From: Rotaria socialis
Taxonomy: Eukaryota; Rotifera; Eurotatoria; Philodinida; Philodinidae
Length of the DNA stretch: 64,000 nucleotides
Reading direction: 5' to 3'
Assembly: GCA_905331475.1 (NCBI GenBank)
Contig: CAJNYU010000269.1
Span: 1 to 64,000 of the forward strand
A program made the position numbers and the translations under genes. The notes beneath the pieces were generated by a model. The model worked only from the letters and a program-made list of their open reading frames with translations. It was not told the DNA's origin and did not search any database. This document shows, piece after piece, positions 10,856-22,987 of this stretch (position 1 is the first letter of the stretch; the number at the start of each line of letters is the position of its first letter).

Positions 10856-12146
10856 TCAAGTTAAAATAAAATATGATAAAGGTATGAAAATAATTGTCAG
10901 CAAGGCTCTGAATTAGTACAATTGTGTTTCCTCTTATTCGTTTTCTTACCAGTGGTTTTTATTTTCTCTAATGATCAGTATTTCTCGACGCTCATAAATG
11001 AATAAGTCTAAGTTTTTTAATGGTGAGAGAGTTACGCGTTGGAAATTGAGGAAAATTTTCGCAACAAAATTATATTCCAAATCATTTTGTGAACATTGTT
11101 TACATACTCTGAAAGTTTGATTAGATTTGAAAAAATCTGTACATTTGGTTTGCAACCATTGCATCGAGTACTTCAATCTCAGTAGGAGTATCGAGTTACC
11201 CACAGGTGAATTGCGAACTATCCCGAAAGCAATGATTTCCACCCGAACAATAAGTCTCAGTGTAGACCATAGATTGAAGCATACTCTACTTTTGCTTGCC
11301 AGTTCAATGAGAAATTTTAGTGGATACCGTCATAGATTTCAAGTCATCGATGGACTTTTGAATCACCATGATATTCAATATTGAGACAAAAAAATGTGGA
11401 AACCTTGGATTCAAATCCGAGTGTTGTGTGTGCTTCAAAAATGGAAGCTGCCGAAAGATTGATTTTAATCAAAATGTCTAAAAGAATCGACTAGTAGTGT
11501 CAACATACGTGAGTTTTTCATAGTTTTTGGGTACTGAGGTATTGAGGAAGTTTCAAAAACAGCATATTTATCCTAAAAGTTAGCATCATTTTATAGTTCA
11601 TGAAGTTCTCTATCGAATGGTATACAATAGTTGAGTTTTCACTTTGACTATGACAAAACTTTTGATTTGTGAAGATTGGAATAGATCACTATTTGCATAG
11701 AAAATAATGATATTTCTTGCTGTAACTTAGTAAATCATTTACGAATTGTTCTCATATTCGAACTCGACCGAGATATTGATGACATAATGCTGTGTATAAA
11801 ATTCATGACAATCGGATTAGCCTTTCTGGAGTTATCGTGTAAAGAGCCGGGCGGACACACTGACCGATTCTATAGTGTACTCACTTTTTGAGTACACAAT
11901 AAAAACAAAAATATCAAATAATAGGAAGAGAATATTTAAATTTAAGTACAAAAACTGAGTTTTCTGCGTCGTTCAGTACAACAGAAAGGATTTTATGGCA
12001 CCTCAGAAATTCAACAGGTCGAATCATGTCAGGATACTCACTAGTTGGTGATACAAAATTAGTTAGTCGGGTTTGCAATTACAAAAATACATCTTAAATC
12101 AGTTGCACATTGAAAAGTTGATGCTGAAAAGAGAACGTCTTTATCC
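10856..12146. other. Region between the two caspase-like genes
   Basis: No convincing coding exon; several short open frames overlap each other on both strands. A hairpin GTGTACTCACTTTTTGAGTACAC-type word is at about 11876-11898. Possible 5' exons of the downstream caspase-like gene could be here, but none can be placed. Confidence 0.35.
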
Positions 12147-12926
12147 ATGTACCTTATTGAGTACAACATTTCTGTTAGACATCCATTCATACAACTTTCA
12201 GATAAATTGGCAACAGCTGCTGCTTTTCGTCGAAAGCGGGCGTTAGTCATTGGCATTAATGAATATGCTCGCCATCGACTGCGGTACTGCATCAATGACG
12301 CCAAAGATTTAGGTGAAGCTCTTCAAAGAATTGGATTCCATGTATCATCAGCATACGATTGCGACCGTAACGACTTCAATCGAAGCATTGCTTCATTTGC
12401 TGAAGGTACGAGCAGTGACGATCTGACTTTATTCTATTTTTGTGGTACTGGTTTTCAATATAACGATGATCTATTTCTAATGCCTTCTAATTATGATGAT
12501 CCTTACAACGGACCCGATCCAGTGTACCTAAAACATAATGCAATTAGCGCACAGTTAATAGTGGAGCAAATCACAGATCGAAGCTGTCGAGTTTTGATAT
12601 TAATATATGATTCCTGCAGATGCTACGCACAAACAAAAATACGAACTCGAGGAGTCGCAGAGACATCAAAACTCACAAGTATGAGATCGCCAACAGAAAC
12701 TATCGAACTTTTCTCTTGCAAACCGGGCATGAACGCGAGTGATACTTCAGTAAATGGTAGGAACGGTATTTTCATGGGAACCTTATTAAAATACATAGAC
12801 ACGCCACACCTAGATATCGAAGAAATATTTCAAATGGTTACAGCAAGTGTTAGAACTCAAACTCGTGGTTGCCAAATACCAGAACGAAGAAGCGATCTCA
12901 CCAAAGCAGTTTACTTGGCAAATTGA
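12147..12926 (+). CDS. Caspase-like protein lacking the catalytic His (putative pseudoprotease)
   Basis: The 259-aa frame matches the upstream protease block by block: KRALVIGINEYARHRLRYCINDA at 30-52, the second-strand segment LTLFYFCGTGFQ, then NAISAQLIVEQI, VLILIYDSCR and SPTETIELFSCKPG. At the catalytic His position (AGHG in the upstream copy) this protein has CGTG with Thr101. The Cys at 157 (DSC) is kept. So the dyad is half lost while the fold signature remains. TTTCAG at 12196-12201 is a good acceptor just before the domain, so the true start may be in an upstream exon rather than at ATG 12147. It may be a regulatory pseudo-caspase, as known in other animals, or a decaying copy; the open frame over the whole domain favours constraint. 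Confidence 0.72.
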   Translation: MYLIEYNISVRHPFIQLSDKLATAAAFRRKRALVIGINEYARHRLRYCINDAKDLGEALQRIGFHVSSAYDCDRNDFNRSIASFAEGTSSDDLTLFYFCGTGFQYNDDLFLMPSNYDDPYNGPDPVYLKHNAISAQLIVEQITDRSCRVLILIYDSCRCYAQTKIRTRGVAETSKLTSMRSPTETIELFSCKPGMNASDTSVNGRNGIFMGTLLKYIDTPHLDIEEIFQMVTASVRTQTRGCQIPERRSDLTKAVYLAN

Positions 12927-13195
12927 GATATCGACAGTTTGAAATTTCTACTCGTTTTTAACAATACACTTTTGACAATAATATATCAGTTTAATTAATC
13001 TGTCATTCTTCACACTCATGTGCTTAGGACACAGTAGTACTTCAATTGAAAATAGAGCAATCTAGAGGTTGTGTGTGTGTATGGGTGTGGCAGAGCTGTA
13101 GCCGAACCAGTCGATCTGGTAAATGATTGCTTGCCCGTCTGGGTGTCAATGTGAGTAGGAGTGTAGAAAAGAGAAGGAATCAAATTGGTGACCGC

Positions 13196-14348
13196 ACATA
13201 TCGTCGCACGACATTTCGTCGCGTTCACTTCGTCGCAATCATTTCGTCGCACGATCACTTCGTCGCAGAGCATTTCGTCGCACGACACTTCGTCGCAGAA
13301 AAATTCTTTTCGTTCTGTTCGTCCCTATCTATTTGTCGCATCTCTCTTAATGAATTATTCTTTTTGTGTATAACCAATGGAAAGTTTATGAGTTAATTTC
13401 TCTATATTTTGTGCATAATACACATAACATAATGAGGAACAGATTGAGAAAAGAAATAATCTAAAGAAATAAAATGAACTAAAGAGTAATGTTGCCTGCT
13501 ATATTTTTTAAGAAATGATCTAGGTGAGATGAGTAGAGGGAGTTGACCGGTTGAATTTTAATATCAATTTTTAATTAAATAATCGGAAAACGATCGGGTT
13601 TTGGAGCATGGGAGCGTGATGTTAGTGGTGAGAGAATTGTCTTCAGGAATAAATTCGTATAACAACAAGCTTCATTGATAAATGATTTTTATTTCAATTA
13701 ATTGATTGATGTTCAAAACGATCTTAGCTTTACAATCTCGATTCTCAGATCGAAGAATAAATTTAGTCGTTATTGTACGTTTTTCAGTATAGATGTCACC
13801 TTCTTGGAGCATCATTGCTTTTTATTTTATACAAAACAGTTTTTCTATTTGAGACACTTTGGTTGAAAACTAGTACGTAGTGAAAATTGAAATTAAGGAG
13901 TGAAATGTATTTTTTTTATTTGACTTGCAGTCCAATAATTAAGAATGTCGGATCAGTACTATTTTTAGTTTTGGATTACTCAGAAATTCATGAAGCGAGC
14001 AACAAATCTAATTAGTCCTCATTAGCTTTAGCACTATCACAATTACATGAGAAAACTTTTTTAATTTATCCTTTCACCGAATTAAAATTATGTCTCAGCA
14101 AAATTAATTGTATATCCCTATCGTACATATCTCTTGCAATATTTCATTTATTGTACGTTATTTCCATTGGTTGTACACAAAAAGAATAATTCATTAAGAG
14201 AGATGCGACAAATAGATAGGGACGAACAGAACGAAAAGAATTTTTCTGCGACGAAGTGTCGTGCGACGAAATGTTCTGCGACGAAGTGATCGTGCGACGA
14301 AATGATTGCGACGAAGTGAACGCGACGAAGTGTCTTGCGACGATATGT
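13196..14348. mobile_element. Foldback element with 188-bp arms built of TTCGTCGCA modules
   Basis: The left arm 13196-13383 and right arm 14161-14348 are equal in length and match as reverse complements with only a handful of mismatches by eye and no gap. The outer roughly 115 bp of each arm is a run of TTCGTCGC(A) units separated by short variable spacers such as CGACA, GATCAC and GAGCA. The inner roughly 75 bp is unique sequence (from AGAAAAATTC to CCAATGGAAA). The 777-bp centre is AT-rich with no supported gene. Modular subterminal repeats in long TIRs are typical of foldback elements such as Drosophila FB or Galileo. No target duplication was identified. Confidence 0.85.
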
Positions 14349-14684
14349 ACTAGTGCCATCAAATTCACATTCACATGTCGCGCCTCTTGATTTATTTCTC
14401 TACTTGACTGCAATCATAAGAAAACCAAAACGCTACTCTTTATTAATAAAATTTCATTGTCTGTATATGAATGCTATTTGTAGAACATATTTTTCAAGTA
14501 AAATATTTTGATACATAAAAATTGGTAAAAAAATGAACGAAGTGGATTTAATGAGGAATAAATTTAGAAAATGTCTTTCTTCAAGTTTCTGTAAGAATTG
14601 GTCACGATTAGTAATTGAAATATGTCAATGGAACATCTGAAACAGAGAGGCATGTGAAAATAAAATGAATGCAAGAAGTTCTAA

Positions 14685-15248
14685 TCAATATCTACCTTCA
14701 GGAAAAATGTATGTCGCAACATCGTCCTTAATAGTTTCATGCAATGAATAGAAATCATATCCGTCAGCATCCTGTTGCCGATTAACTCGAATATGGATGA
14801 ATAAGTTGTCACCAATCGATACTTTCATAAAATAATTGACACCATAAGCTGTCTGTTCTTCGGCATACTGTGTTACCCTAATTATTTTGAAAACACGAAG
14901 TCACTTTTTATAATATAATGGTAAAAAATGAAAATGGCTTACTTCCAATTTGAAAACTGTTTTACTCGTTCTTCTTCGGTAAATTGATGCAGTTTACTCT
15001 CGCGATGCTTCTGATGTAATGCATTGATGGCCGCCTCTTTGATTTCCGGGCGATCACTAGTTTGAATGAAAACAAATCCATCGTGATAGAATACTTATTG
15101 ATGATCTATGAAGATAACTTACGCTACTGCTTGGATTTCAGATGTTGCGTCCTTAAAAGAAAAATATGAACATGACATGTAAAATAGTTTACTCTTTCCA
15201 TGAACGAACCATAACAGGCCCCATAGCATTGCAATCTTCATCCGACAT
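14685..15248 (-). CDS. Stefin-type cystatin (cysteine protease inhibitor)
   Basis: Four exons on the minus strand fit in phase: 15210-15248, 15123-15151, 14943-15056 and 14685-14877, giving 124 aa with no signal peptide, so cytosolic. The N-terminus has the stefin hallmark of a Gly before the trunk (AMGPV, then ATSEIQAVAD). The central reactive loop is QTAYG at the place of QVVAG, followed by NYFMKVSIGDNLFIHIRV, the classic NYFIKV...FVHLRV strand pair. The C-terminus ends EGRY with a stop at 14685-14687. A stefin is about 100 aa; the extra 20-25 residues lie between the N-terminal trunk and the loop. Stefins block papain-like proteases such as cathepsins by inserting the N-terminus and loops in the active cleft. 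The loop keeps Q and G but not the middle VVA, so affinity may differ. Confidence 0.88.
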
Positions 15249-15327
15249 GATTGTTTGTGCTCACGTACTGGTAAAAAAATCTTCTAAAATCAATAATTTT
15301 TTTGTTGTTGTGTGAAACTGTGCACAG

Positions 15328-15339
15328 TATATAAATACT
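15328..15339 (-). promoter_or_regulatory. TATA-box-like element upstream of the cystatin gene
   Basis: GTATATAAATAC reads on the minus strand as GTATTTATATAC, 80-90 bases before the cystatin ATG at 15248. Position and orientation suit a core promoter with a short 5' untranslated leader. Position-based inference. Confidence 0.45.
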
Positions 15340-18300
15340 CTTTGCTGTGCATGGTTGTAAACCCTTTTCAGCCGGATGTTGCCATATGGCAACATTTTCC
15401 TCTATAGGGGTACGACGTTTTTCATATAGCCGGCGGTAAAGTGTTACGTTGCTCTATTCATTTCGTTTCTTTCTGAATACGTATTTTGGTTACCACTCGC
15501 TCGTTCACTACGATTTTATCATTGAAAAAAGCAAGAAACACTCATATTGATAGCAACGCAGCAGAAGAGCTATGCATTTCTCTCTCCGTAGTGAAATACG
15601 CATTACTTTGCGCTGTTTGCATTCTCTCGGTCCCTCTCTAATGGAATCAAGAGAAAATAGAAAGTGGCGCTTGCTCTTATCTTCAACCCCTTGAATTCGT
15701 TTGTTCGTTCGTACGCGAACCAAATATTTCGTTATAACAGTCTATTATATTCTAGGATGTTTTATTTTATTTAAATTAGCCATATTATGATGACACATGA
15801 TTAGAAGCATATGCTTGTAGTGGTTGTATATGCCTACATCTCAGACACTTTTCATTATCTTTCTCATAATGGAACTTATCATGGCAAAAAGAACCCATAG
15901 TGATATTGTCAATCAACGGACAACCTCGTATAGATTGAGAAAAGTCTATTCAGATTGCCTCATTTTCACTTAGCCCTGTTTGTGAAACAATTGTTGACTA
16001 TTTTAGCTTGTACGAGAGATTGAGTACCGATGTTTTTTTCCAGAAAAAAAGTCAAATGCGCCATCAACCGGCGTGTCTCGATTCGTCATCAAAGGAATGT
16101 GGAGTGAAAATATTTGATTGCGAACAATTCTGAATATGGAGAGCAGAGCGCTTTCTTCAACAGTTACGTTCATTGTTCTCATTTTTTTTCGTTGATTCAA
16201 ATGGCATCCCAAGTTGAACCGAATAAGCACACCGTATATGGGCTCTGTAAATCTCGAACTCAGATAATTTGTATGAAGTTGGAACGCCAGCTAAAGGAGC
16301 ACAAGTTTGGTGTGCTTTGCTATATTGTGAAATATGTGATGTCATGATAAGGTGATATGAGATAATAAAATTTCTTTCATGCGCACAATGAAATAATAAT
16401 AGAAGCTGTGAAACAATTTCGGGGACGGTACGGAATTTGTTTATGCAATAACGGGAAAGAATTTGTTTTAACAGGAACGGAAATTTTGTTAATTTTCCGG
16501 GAGCTGGAACAAGAAACAGAAAGCAAGAGAAGTCGTTTCCGCAGGCTCCTAGTTATTCCACAGCTGCCTGCATACTACTTTGTAGCCAAAACATTTCTAC
16601 ATATGAGGAACCAAATACTTTACTTCTGCAACATTTTGCACAGTTTGGATGTTTAATGAAAGATATATGGGTTGCATCAACACAGTGCACCCTTTTTTTC
16701 TTAACTACATGAAGCAGTCTAATACTTGATTGGTTGCATGTAGGAAAAGATAGAGAAAAGCAAGACGAACAAATTTTATTAAGAACTTAGTGATCGATTT
16801 TGTACTGCAGAAATGTTACAGATTTCAAATGTGGCCACCAGCAAAAATAGCCAGAGGGATCCGAACTACTCCAGAGTACTGTACCTAGTAAGATCTTTTA
16901 TAATTAAGAAGAAAAACTATCGATACGTTAGAACTTTATTAAAAATGTTTTATGAAAAACTGCCTATTTGTATTTCTGACATAAAATTAAATAAATCTAA
17001 ATTGGACTTGAGATTTGAACGTTGTTTTATTGTTACTAAAACATATATTGGTTCCGTAAATCACAGTATTTGATTTGCTGACTTTTGTTTCCGATGCTAC
17101 GATAAAAAAAGAAATTATGTTTTTTATTAGGGAAAAAGTTTATACTAGTCCATATTTAATTGTTCTTTTATACTTTTTTTTGCGTACAAACATAATACAT
17201 CACCTTAAAACACAGTACCGAATTTCTGTAACGTGTGGTATATTGAGTGTTGAAGTGGGTTAATGCAGTCATGTAATTGCTGCTTCTGTCTGCAAGAGGG
17301 AGGAGTGGAGAGAGTTGAAAAACTTCGATTTATTTTGTTGTTCGACAATACACCAACCAAAACTGTCTTTTTAATTTCTATATTGTGAATAATACTTTTT
17401 ATGGGCGCTTTATTTTTAAAAATTTTTATTATTAAAGGGGGTATCTGTAATACCCTAGAGAATGTACAAAAGTCAGGGTAACCGAAGCCAATACTTGGAA
17501 ATTTATTATTAGTTTTACTGGCAAAGGTACGTTAAGTACTCACATCGGTACATGTACTGGAAGCGTATTTGCGTGAGTGCCTAAACAGACGAAGTTACTA
17601 CAGAAACTAAGGCAGAGTATCCTAATTTTCTATTCTATTGGTCCAAGGCACTCTACATAGAGAAAACACATGATTACACTGTAGAAAACGTTGATTCGTA
17701 GAGATTGATAATCACTTTCGGGAATTTACGTTGCCTTTTTATGAAAAATTTTGGAATTTTAATCTAAGATTATACTAATCGAGGTAACAAGCCATATGTG
17801 AGGGCAACTGCAGTCGTCTTTCAGTCGCAGATCGTGATCATCATATATGTAGAGAAAAAGAACTAAATGGCCGATTCATTAATTCTTTTTTGTACTGAAG
17901 GTATGTACTCTAATGAATTCATCGATGACAATTATTCCAGCTATTCTCAGCGAGAAAGAAATTTAATGTACCCAATTTTCATTACAGATTATACTTTCAT
18001 GTAATTATAGTTATTTCAACAAAAGCTCAATGGTCAATATTCCGAAGATATAATACCGAAAATGTAGCATTGAAGAATTTTCCTAATTTCTTTTCTAATG
18101 AGTAGCTCTTGTATCCGAAAATATGAATCTGCTCAATATTATAAAAATTCTGTATTTTTAGATATGTCATCATTTTTTTTAGAATAATTTGTGATAGTAA
18201 CTTGGATTCTATATAAATCAACAAAATAAACTTCTCTATGGCTTCTTTTATTTTCACATATAAATCAAATTTTTGCATATATTAGTTTATCTAAACTTCA

Positions 18301-18571
18301 CATACATAATAATTCTTTCGTGTCATTATTTTTTTTTTTTATGAGCCTGACAAATCATTGACGATTAGTGAGATTCTTGATGCAACGAAAGTTTTAATCA
18401 CAAATCTTAAGATTTATATTTTTGGGTTACAATAACGTTAAAATGTGCAATACTAGAAGAATTCAGAATGAATGATTGATTGATTCTGAATATACTTTAA
18501 TATTCCTAACAGGCTACCTAAAATTACTGTATGATGTTACCTGAATGGGGGGGGGGGGGGTATTACAGAAN
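15340..18571. other. Long stretch without a recognised gene
   Basis: Short frames here (for example 16408-16656 and 16813-17073) lack recognisable motifs, splice context or coding texture. At 17437-17456 GGGTAT-ATACCC makes a small palindrome, and the same words recur inverted beside the G-run at 18547-18560. The stretch ends in a homopolymer of about 13 G and an ambiguous base at 18571, so the local assembly is doubtful. Confidence 0.4.
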
Positions 18572-21125
18572 CTCTGTGTTGTTCTCTCTTATTGCTTATT
18601 GTCGTGCTTGTTATTTTCAACATTGGCACCATTATTTCGTTTTTCGCGCTTAGATTCAGAGAAATGAGATATAATTACTCTCTTTTTCTCCTGAAGTTTC
18701 TTAGAAGCTTCTTGATATATCTCTCTTCACTGAGATATACTAATTCTTCTTTTTCTTCTCTGACTACTATTTTTCTTCTCTATCAAAAAGAATCATCTTT
18801 TTGATCAATTACATACTACCTTTTTCTTTTCAACTTGATTGTTCTTTACAATCGTTCGAACTCGCGTCAGCTAATTGCTTGTGGAGTTCTTATTATTATT
18901 CTCAACTATTTCTGTTCATTGAATAAACAATTGGATCTTCATCCAATATTCAATACTATTTAATTTTCGTTGTTGTCATTCTACCATAACCAATACTGTG
19001 GCACCTGGCATTATTAGTAGTAGCGTCTCTGATCCTCATCAAGGCGTTACAAGTGGCGATCACACCAGGATCGACGTTGTGAGTTCTGTCTCTCGTCAGC
19101 CTGTTAACTATTATTCTGCACAATTGATTACTTTGAACTTTCAATCAACATCGATTCCTTCACCATCTCAACTATTATCTCCATCATCAATGGAACACTG
19201 TTCTTTTGAAGAAATGGATGAATTAATTCGGCCATCTTCTCATCCAGTTACACCAGCAGTTATCGATTCTTCAAAAACTGATCAGGTTGTTCGAAATACA
19301 ACGACTGATTCTCAAGATATCATACTCAAAACAATCGAAGATAAATTTCGAATAGTTTTCGATCGTCTTGCACGTGTTGAGCGATCGAAATCTACACGCA
19401 CACTCATCAACAACGACTCCAGACCTGCTTCAAGTCGATCAGTTCAGATCGAAAATTCAGCAGCTATATGTTCAGCAAATTTACAAGCACAAGAAGAAAT
19501 CAGTCGTTTGAAATTAGAACCTGCCATAGCACGTTCACAATTGAATAATAATCAATCATCATCACATCATAGTCGATCATCGGCTTTTAAACCAATTCCA
19601 AATTTGGTGAGTGATAATCATATTCATAGCTCACAGGTACGAACATCTATCAACATTATAACACCAAATGTTATCCGATCATCACCATCACTGATACCAA
19701 TAGCAATACCAACTTTTTCATCACCATCGTTAAATTATCCTCCATTAGTCTCTACACCATTTACTATGAATATTAATAATATTTTACCGAGCTTTAAAGG
19801 TTTAGCAGAAGAACGGCCTGTTCAATTTTTAATTGAATTTGAAATTCGAGCTGTTTCTCTTGTCGGGAAAAACGATACTCTTCTGTTACAAACTGTCCAA
19901 CAGGCCCTTTCTGAACGTGTTCTCATCTGGTTCAGTCAATTACAAAGATCTCCTGACCGAGTTCATAACTGGAAAGAATTCAAGACAAGATCAGTGACGT
20001 TGCTGTCGTCACAGGGCTCCCGTATCAAATAAAACGGACCTCCGGGACGTAAAAATATTACGATAATCTCATATGAATGTTTAGTGTTAAATTGATTAAT
20101 TTTAGTAGCTATATGAAAATACAGGTCCTGACACCTATTGAATAAGGCCTTTTTTATTGGCAGTGAAAGAGGAAATCAAGAAAGAATGAAGAGCAATTGA
20201 ATATTTGTTAATAGAGACAAGAAAACAAAGAAGTGAATTCTTAGTGAATTATTGAAGGAATTGAAACACGGATAAATAAGTATGAAGTATTAACTTGAAG
20301 AAGATGATGAGCTATTGTTAAAACGATAAGTATTGTGTGGTGTATAGATTTGTACATATGGCAATAATTAAACAGAAGAAGTAATTAGATGGCGCAAAAT
20401 AGTCTAACCATTCGACGAGAAGAAGACAGTACTGAGATGATCACTAAGAAAGAAATATGTGAAAAGTCAATGATCATGAAAGGTGTTAATGGAAAATTAG
20501 AATGGATTATGTATATCGGTAAATGGGATAATGAAGATTTATTTCAATGTAGCCACGAATGGTTGTTCGGTGCGTAAAAATAGGAAATGTTTGATGATAG
20601 TAAAGGATATTGTTCAGATAACAACGGTCGAGAAAGAATAGGAACTAGCTTCGTGGAAAGAGATCTTGTTGACAACAGATACGTCGTAATGGATCGTCGA
20701 CTACACCGGCCAGTGTTTGTATGGCGGAAGGTATGTGATAACAAACAGATAGAAGAAAAGTATACGTAGTTTACGTGTTTTAGAAAGAAGAACAATAACG
20801 AACGACTCATTGGAGACAAAACTGCTCCAGCTCGTGTATTTTCTTTTGTATTGCGTTGTTTCGGTATGTTTGAACTTGTGTTGGTGCAGCTTAACATTGC
20901 AGTGAATAAATAAGTTTAACAAGTAACAAAAGTGAACTAAGATATATGATGTCAGTAAAAGGATGAGTAACGTGAAATCGAAAACGAAAAACGAAATAAT
21001 GGTGCCAATGTTGAAAATAACAAGCACGACAATAAGCAATAAGAGAGAACAACACAGAGGAGAAACAACATACATGATACAACAAACATCAAGACAAGAT
21101 CAGTGACGTTGCTGTCGTCACAGGG
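18572..21125 (+). mobile_element. Fragmentary LTR retroelement (Ty3/gypsy-like, Gag region only)
   Basis: Treated as a fossil. A Ser/Thr-rich frame at about 18998-20032 ends in a segment with the texture of a retroelement Gag capsid domain (FKG, then PVQFLIEFE and ALIWFSQL-like wording). No protease, reverse transcriptase, RNase H or integrase is visible, so it is incomplete and broken. A 75-bp segment at 18572-18646, possibly part of an LTR, recurs exactly in inverted orientation at 20985-21059, and a 36-bp segment at 19981-20016 recurs exactly in direct orientation at 21090-21125. The exact repeats suggest a young, rearranged insertion, perhaps two partial copies in opposite orientation. 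Family assignment is tentative. Confidence 0.5.
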
Positions 21126-22379
21126 GGCTTCATTGCTATGATCTGCACGGGGACGGGAAACCGAAAAACTTCGACTCTCTATCTTCTTCGAAAACACATG
21201 TAAGTGCCACAAAGCAAGTGAGATCGACTATCAATTGCGATTATAAAAGTCATGATGATAGTGTACACTTAAAACTGATTATGAAAATAGGAAAAGAGTA
21301 TATTTTTTTTGCTATATAAACTTGGCTTCATCAAATGTTTATGAGGCATACTAAAATATGCAGTTCACTCTAATTGATGACTAAAATTTATTATCATCAA
21401 AATGATTGAATAGAGTATTCGTTCCCTTTGGAAGCTCCCAAAATTTAAATTTTTTGATCTGAGTTGTTTATCGTAACTTATAAACTCTAGTCATAATTTT
21501 AGTAGACAATGTATTGAAAATGGCAGCAAAGATTTTGAAAAGGTATACCTAACTAGACCCACAGCAAGGAATTAGATGGCAGAAAAAAACAATCACGTAA
21601 AACTACTTTTGTGTCAAATATTAAAAATTTATATTTAAAGCATTCTCATCCAATTCAAAGTAATCATTTTAATGTCTTTCACAAAAGTCATTTTTTAGTA
21701 TTTTTCATGGCAGTTTTCATCTTTTTTTTTGAATTTTTTTTGACTGTTATAATGCCAGTTTACCATTGCAACATCTGTCCAACTTTCTAGTAAATAGTAA
21801 ATTTTACCATTTTACACTTATTAGCAACAGATGGCTGCCGATCAGACTCATACTTGTTACTAATGAAAACTAAAGATTAGGTATACCACTTATTATTACC
21901 GTTCATGGTGGTTTCAATGAAGACAGTGTTTTCTACTGCTCATAAGTCGAAGTTAACGTAGAAATTTAGTTTCCAGTCGTATTATTCAGTGCTAAGATTT
22001 GATAAGAACGAAAAACAACATTTTCTCTGATATAATGCTATGTTATTATCATGAAATGATCTATGGGGTCAATGCTAGACTTGTAATACGCATCATATTG
22101 AATATCTCTTTCAATCCGACTGTTGTCAAGTGAGACTATATAGACTTGTTCGACGATCATTATAATATCATTTCGTCACACAGCGAATTCTTTCACTTCA
22201 CATACCAGAAAGTCAATTCTAGTTTGATCGTGTTTTCTGAATTGTTGTAAAGAGTGAACACATCTTATTAATCTTCAAAAACTAAATAATAAGAAAAAAC
22301 TATCATTAATATTACTATATTCTTTTCTACTTGTTTCTTTAGGAAAACTGGTGTATGCATGAGTGATGCGCATAATCAA
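21126..22379. other. Intergenic, no gene recognised
   Basis: AT-rich sequence with no supported exon. It separates the LTR fragment from the composite element that starts at 22380. Confidence 0.4.
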
Positions 22380-22594
22380 CCCAAGTAAGCAAAAAATGAA
22401 GAGAGACTGCCGACATGACTAGTGAGAAATGTTCGCAGCTTCCGTCAAGTCTAGTCTAAAACGTCTTGCATGTCCGTCTTGTCTAGTCAGCTTAATGAGG
22501 AGTGTCTTACAAACACTTCTGTACTAGTCTGAAATGTCTTCAACACCTATTATGACTAGTCTGAAGCATCTTCTGAACACCTCATGACTAGTAA

Positions 22595-22987
22595 CCCCCC
22601 CCCCCCCCCCCCCCCACCTACCACCCCCCCCCNCCCCCCATTATAGAAGACCCCCCTGGCGAAAAATTTTGTCGAAAGTAATAGAAGATCCTCTTTAATT
22701 AATTTGTTTTTTGCTAATTACGAACTTTAATTAGCGTTTTCCTATCAAAGTATGCCTGATTCTTAGCATTTTAAGGTGGAAATATTAAGAGAATGTGTTC
22801 ACAATTATAATGACACCCTTAAAACCCTGAAAATCCTGATGGAAATCCTGAAAGTCGCCTTAGTTTTCTGGAAAACCTTTTAAATTAAATATTAGGAAAA
22901 AATGCGGTTCTTAATAGAAGGCCCCCCTGGAAAATTTTTACGCTGGAACATAATAGAAGACCCGGGGTCTTCTATTGTGAGGGGGGG
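22595..22987. mobile_element. Nested element with C-run/G-run ends
   Basis: The insert opens TAA followed by a run of 21 C and closes with seven G followed by TTA, so the ends are complementary. Just inside, ATAGAAGACCCCC (about 22642) is matched by GGGGTCTTCTATT (22964-22976). GGCCCCCCTGG-type wording followed by AAAATTTT occurs twice in direct orientation (about 22650 and 22920). A 25-bp odd-length palindrome sits at 22952-22976. One ambiguous base (22633) lies in the C-rich end, so exact homopolymer lengths are unreliable. Confidence 0.6.

Noticed and set aside
13196-13310. Regularly spaced TTCGTCGCA units as a CRISPR-like array.
   Set aside because: Units are 9 bp with 3-8 bp spacers, lie in inverted pairs in an animal genome, and lack the 23-40 bp repeat/spacer pattern.
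13127-13396. Open frames through the TTCGTCGCA arms (also 14144-14413 on the minus strand) encoding repeats like HFVA/FRR.
   Set aside because: They are by-products of reading a 9-base repeat, appear in several frames and on both arms, and end in the element's unique sequence.
16408-17263. Three consecutive plus-strand open frames as a small gene.
   Set aside because: No splice continuity, no motif, and codon texture no different from surrounding AT-rich DNA.
17437-18569. Pair of inverted GGGTATTACAGA words as ends of a 1.1-kb element.
   Set aside because: The left copy is itself part of a small palindrome and the right one abuts a G-run and an ambiguous base; twelve bases of match is not enough to define an element.
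20389-20897. Open frames on both strands between the two halves of the LTR fragment.
   Set aside because: They mirror each other across strands of purine/pyrimidine-biased element sequence and show no domain.
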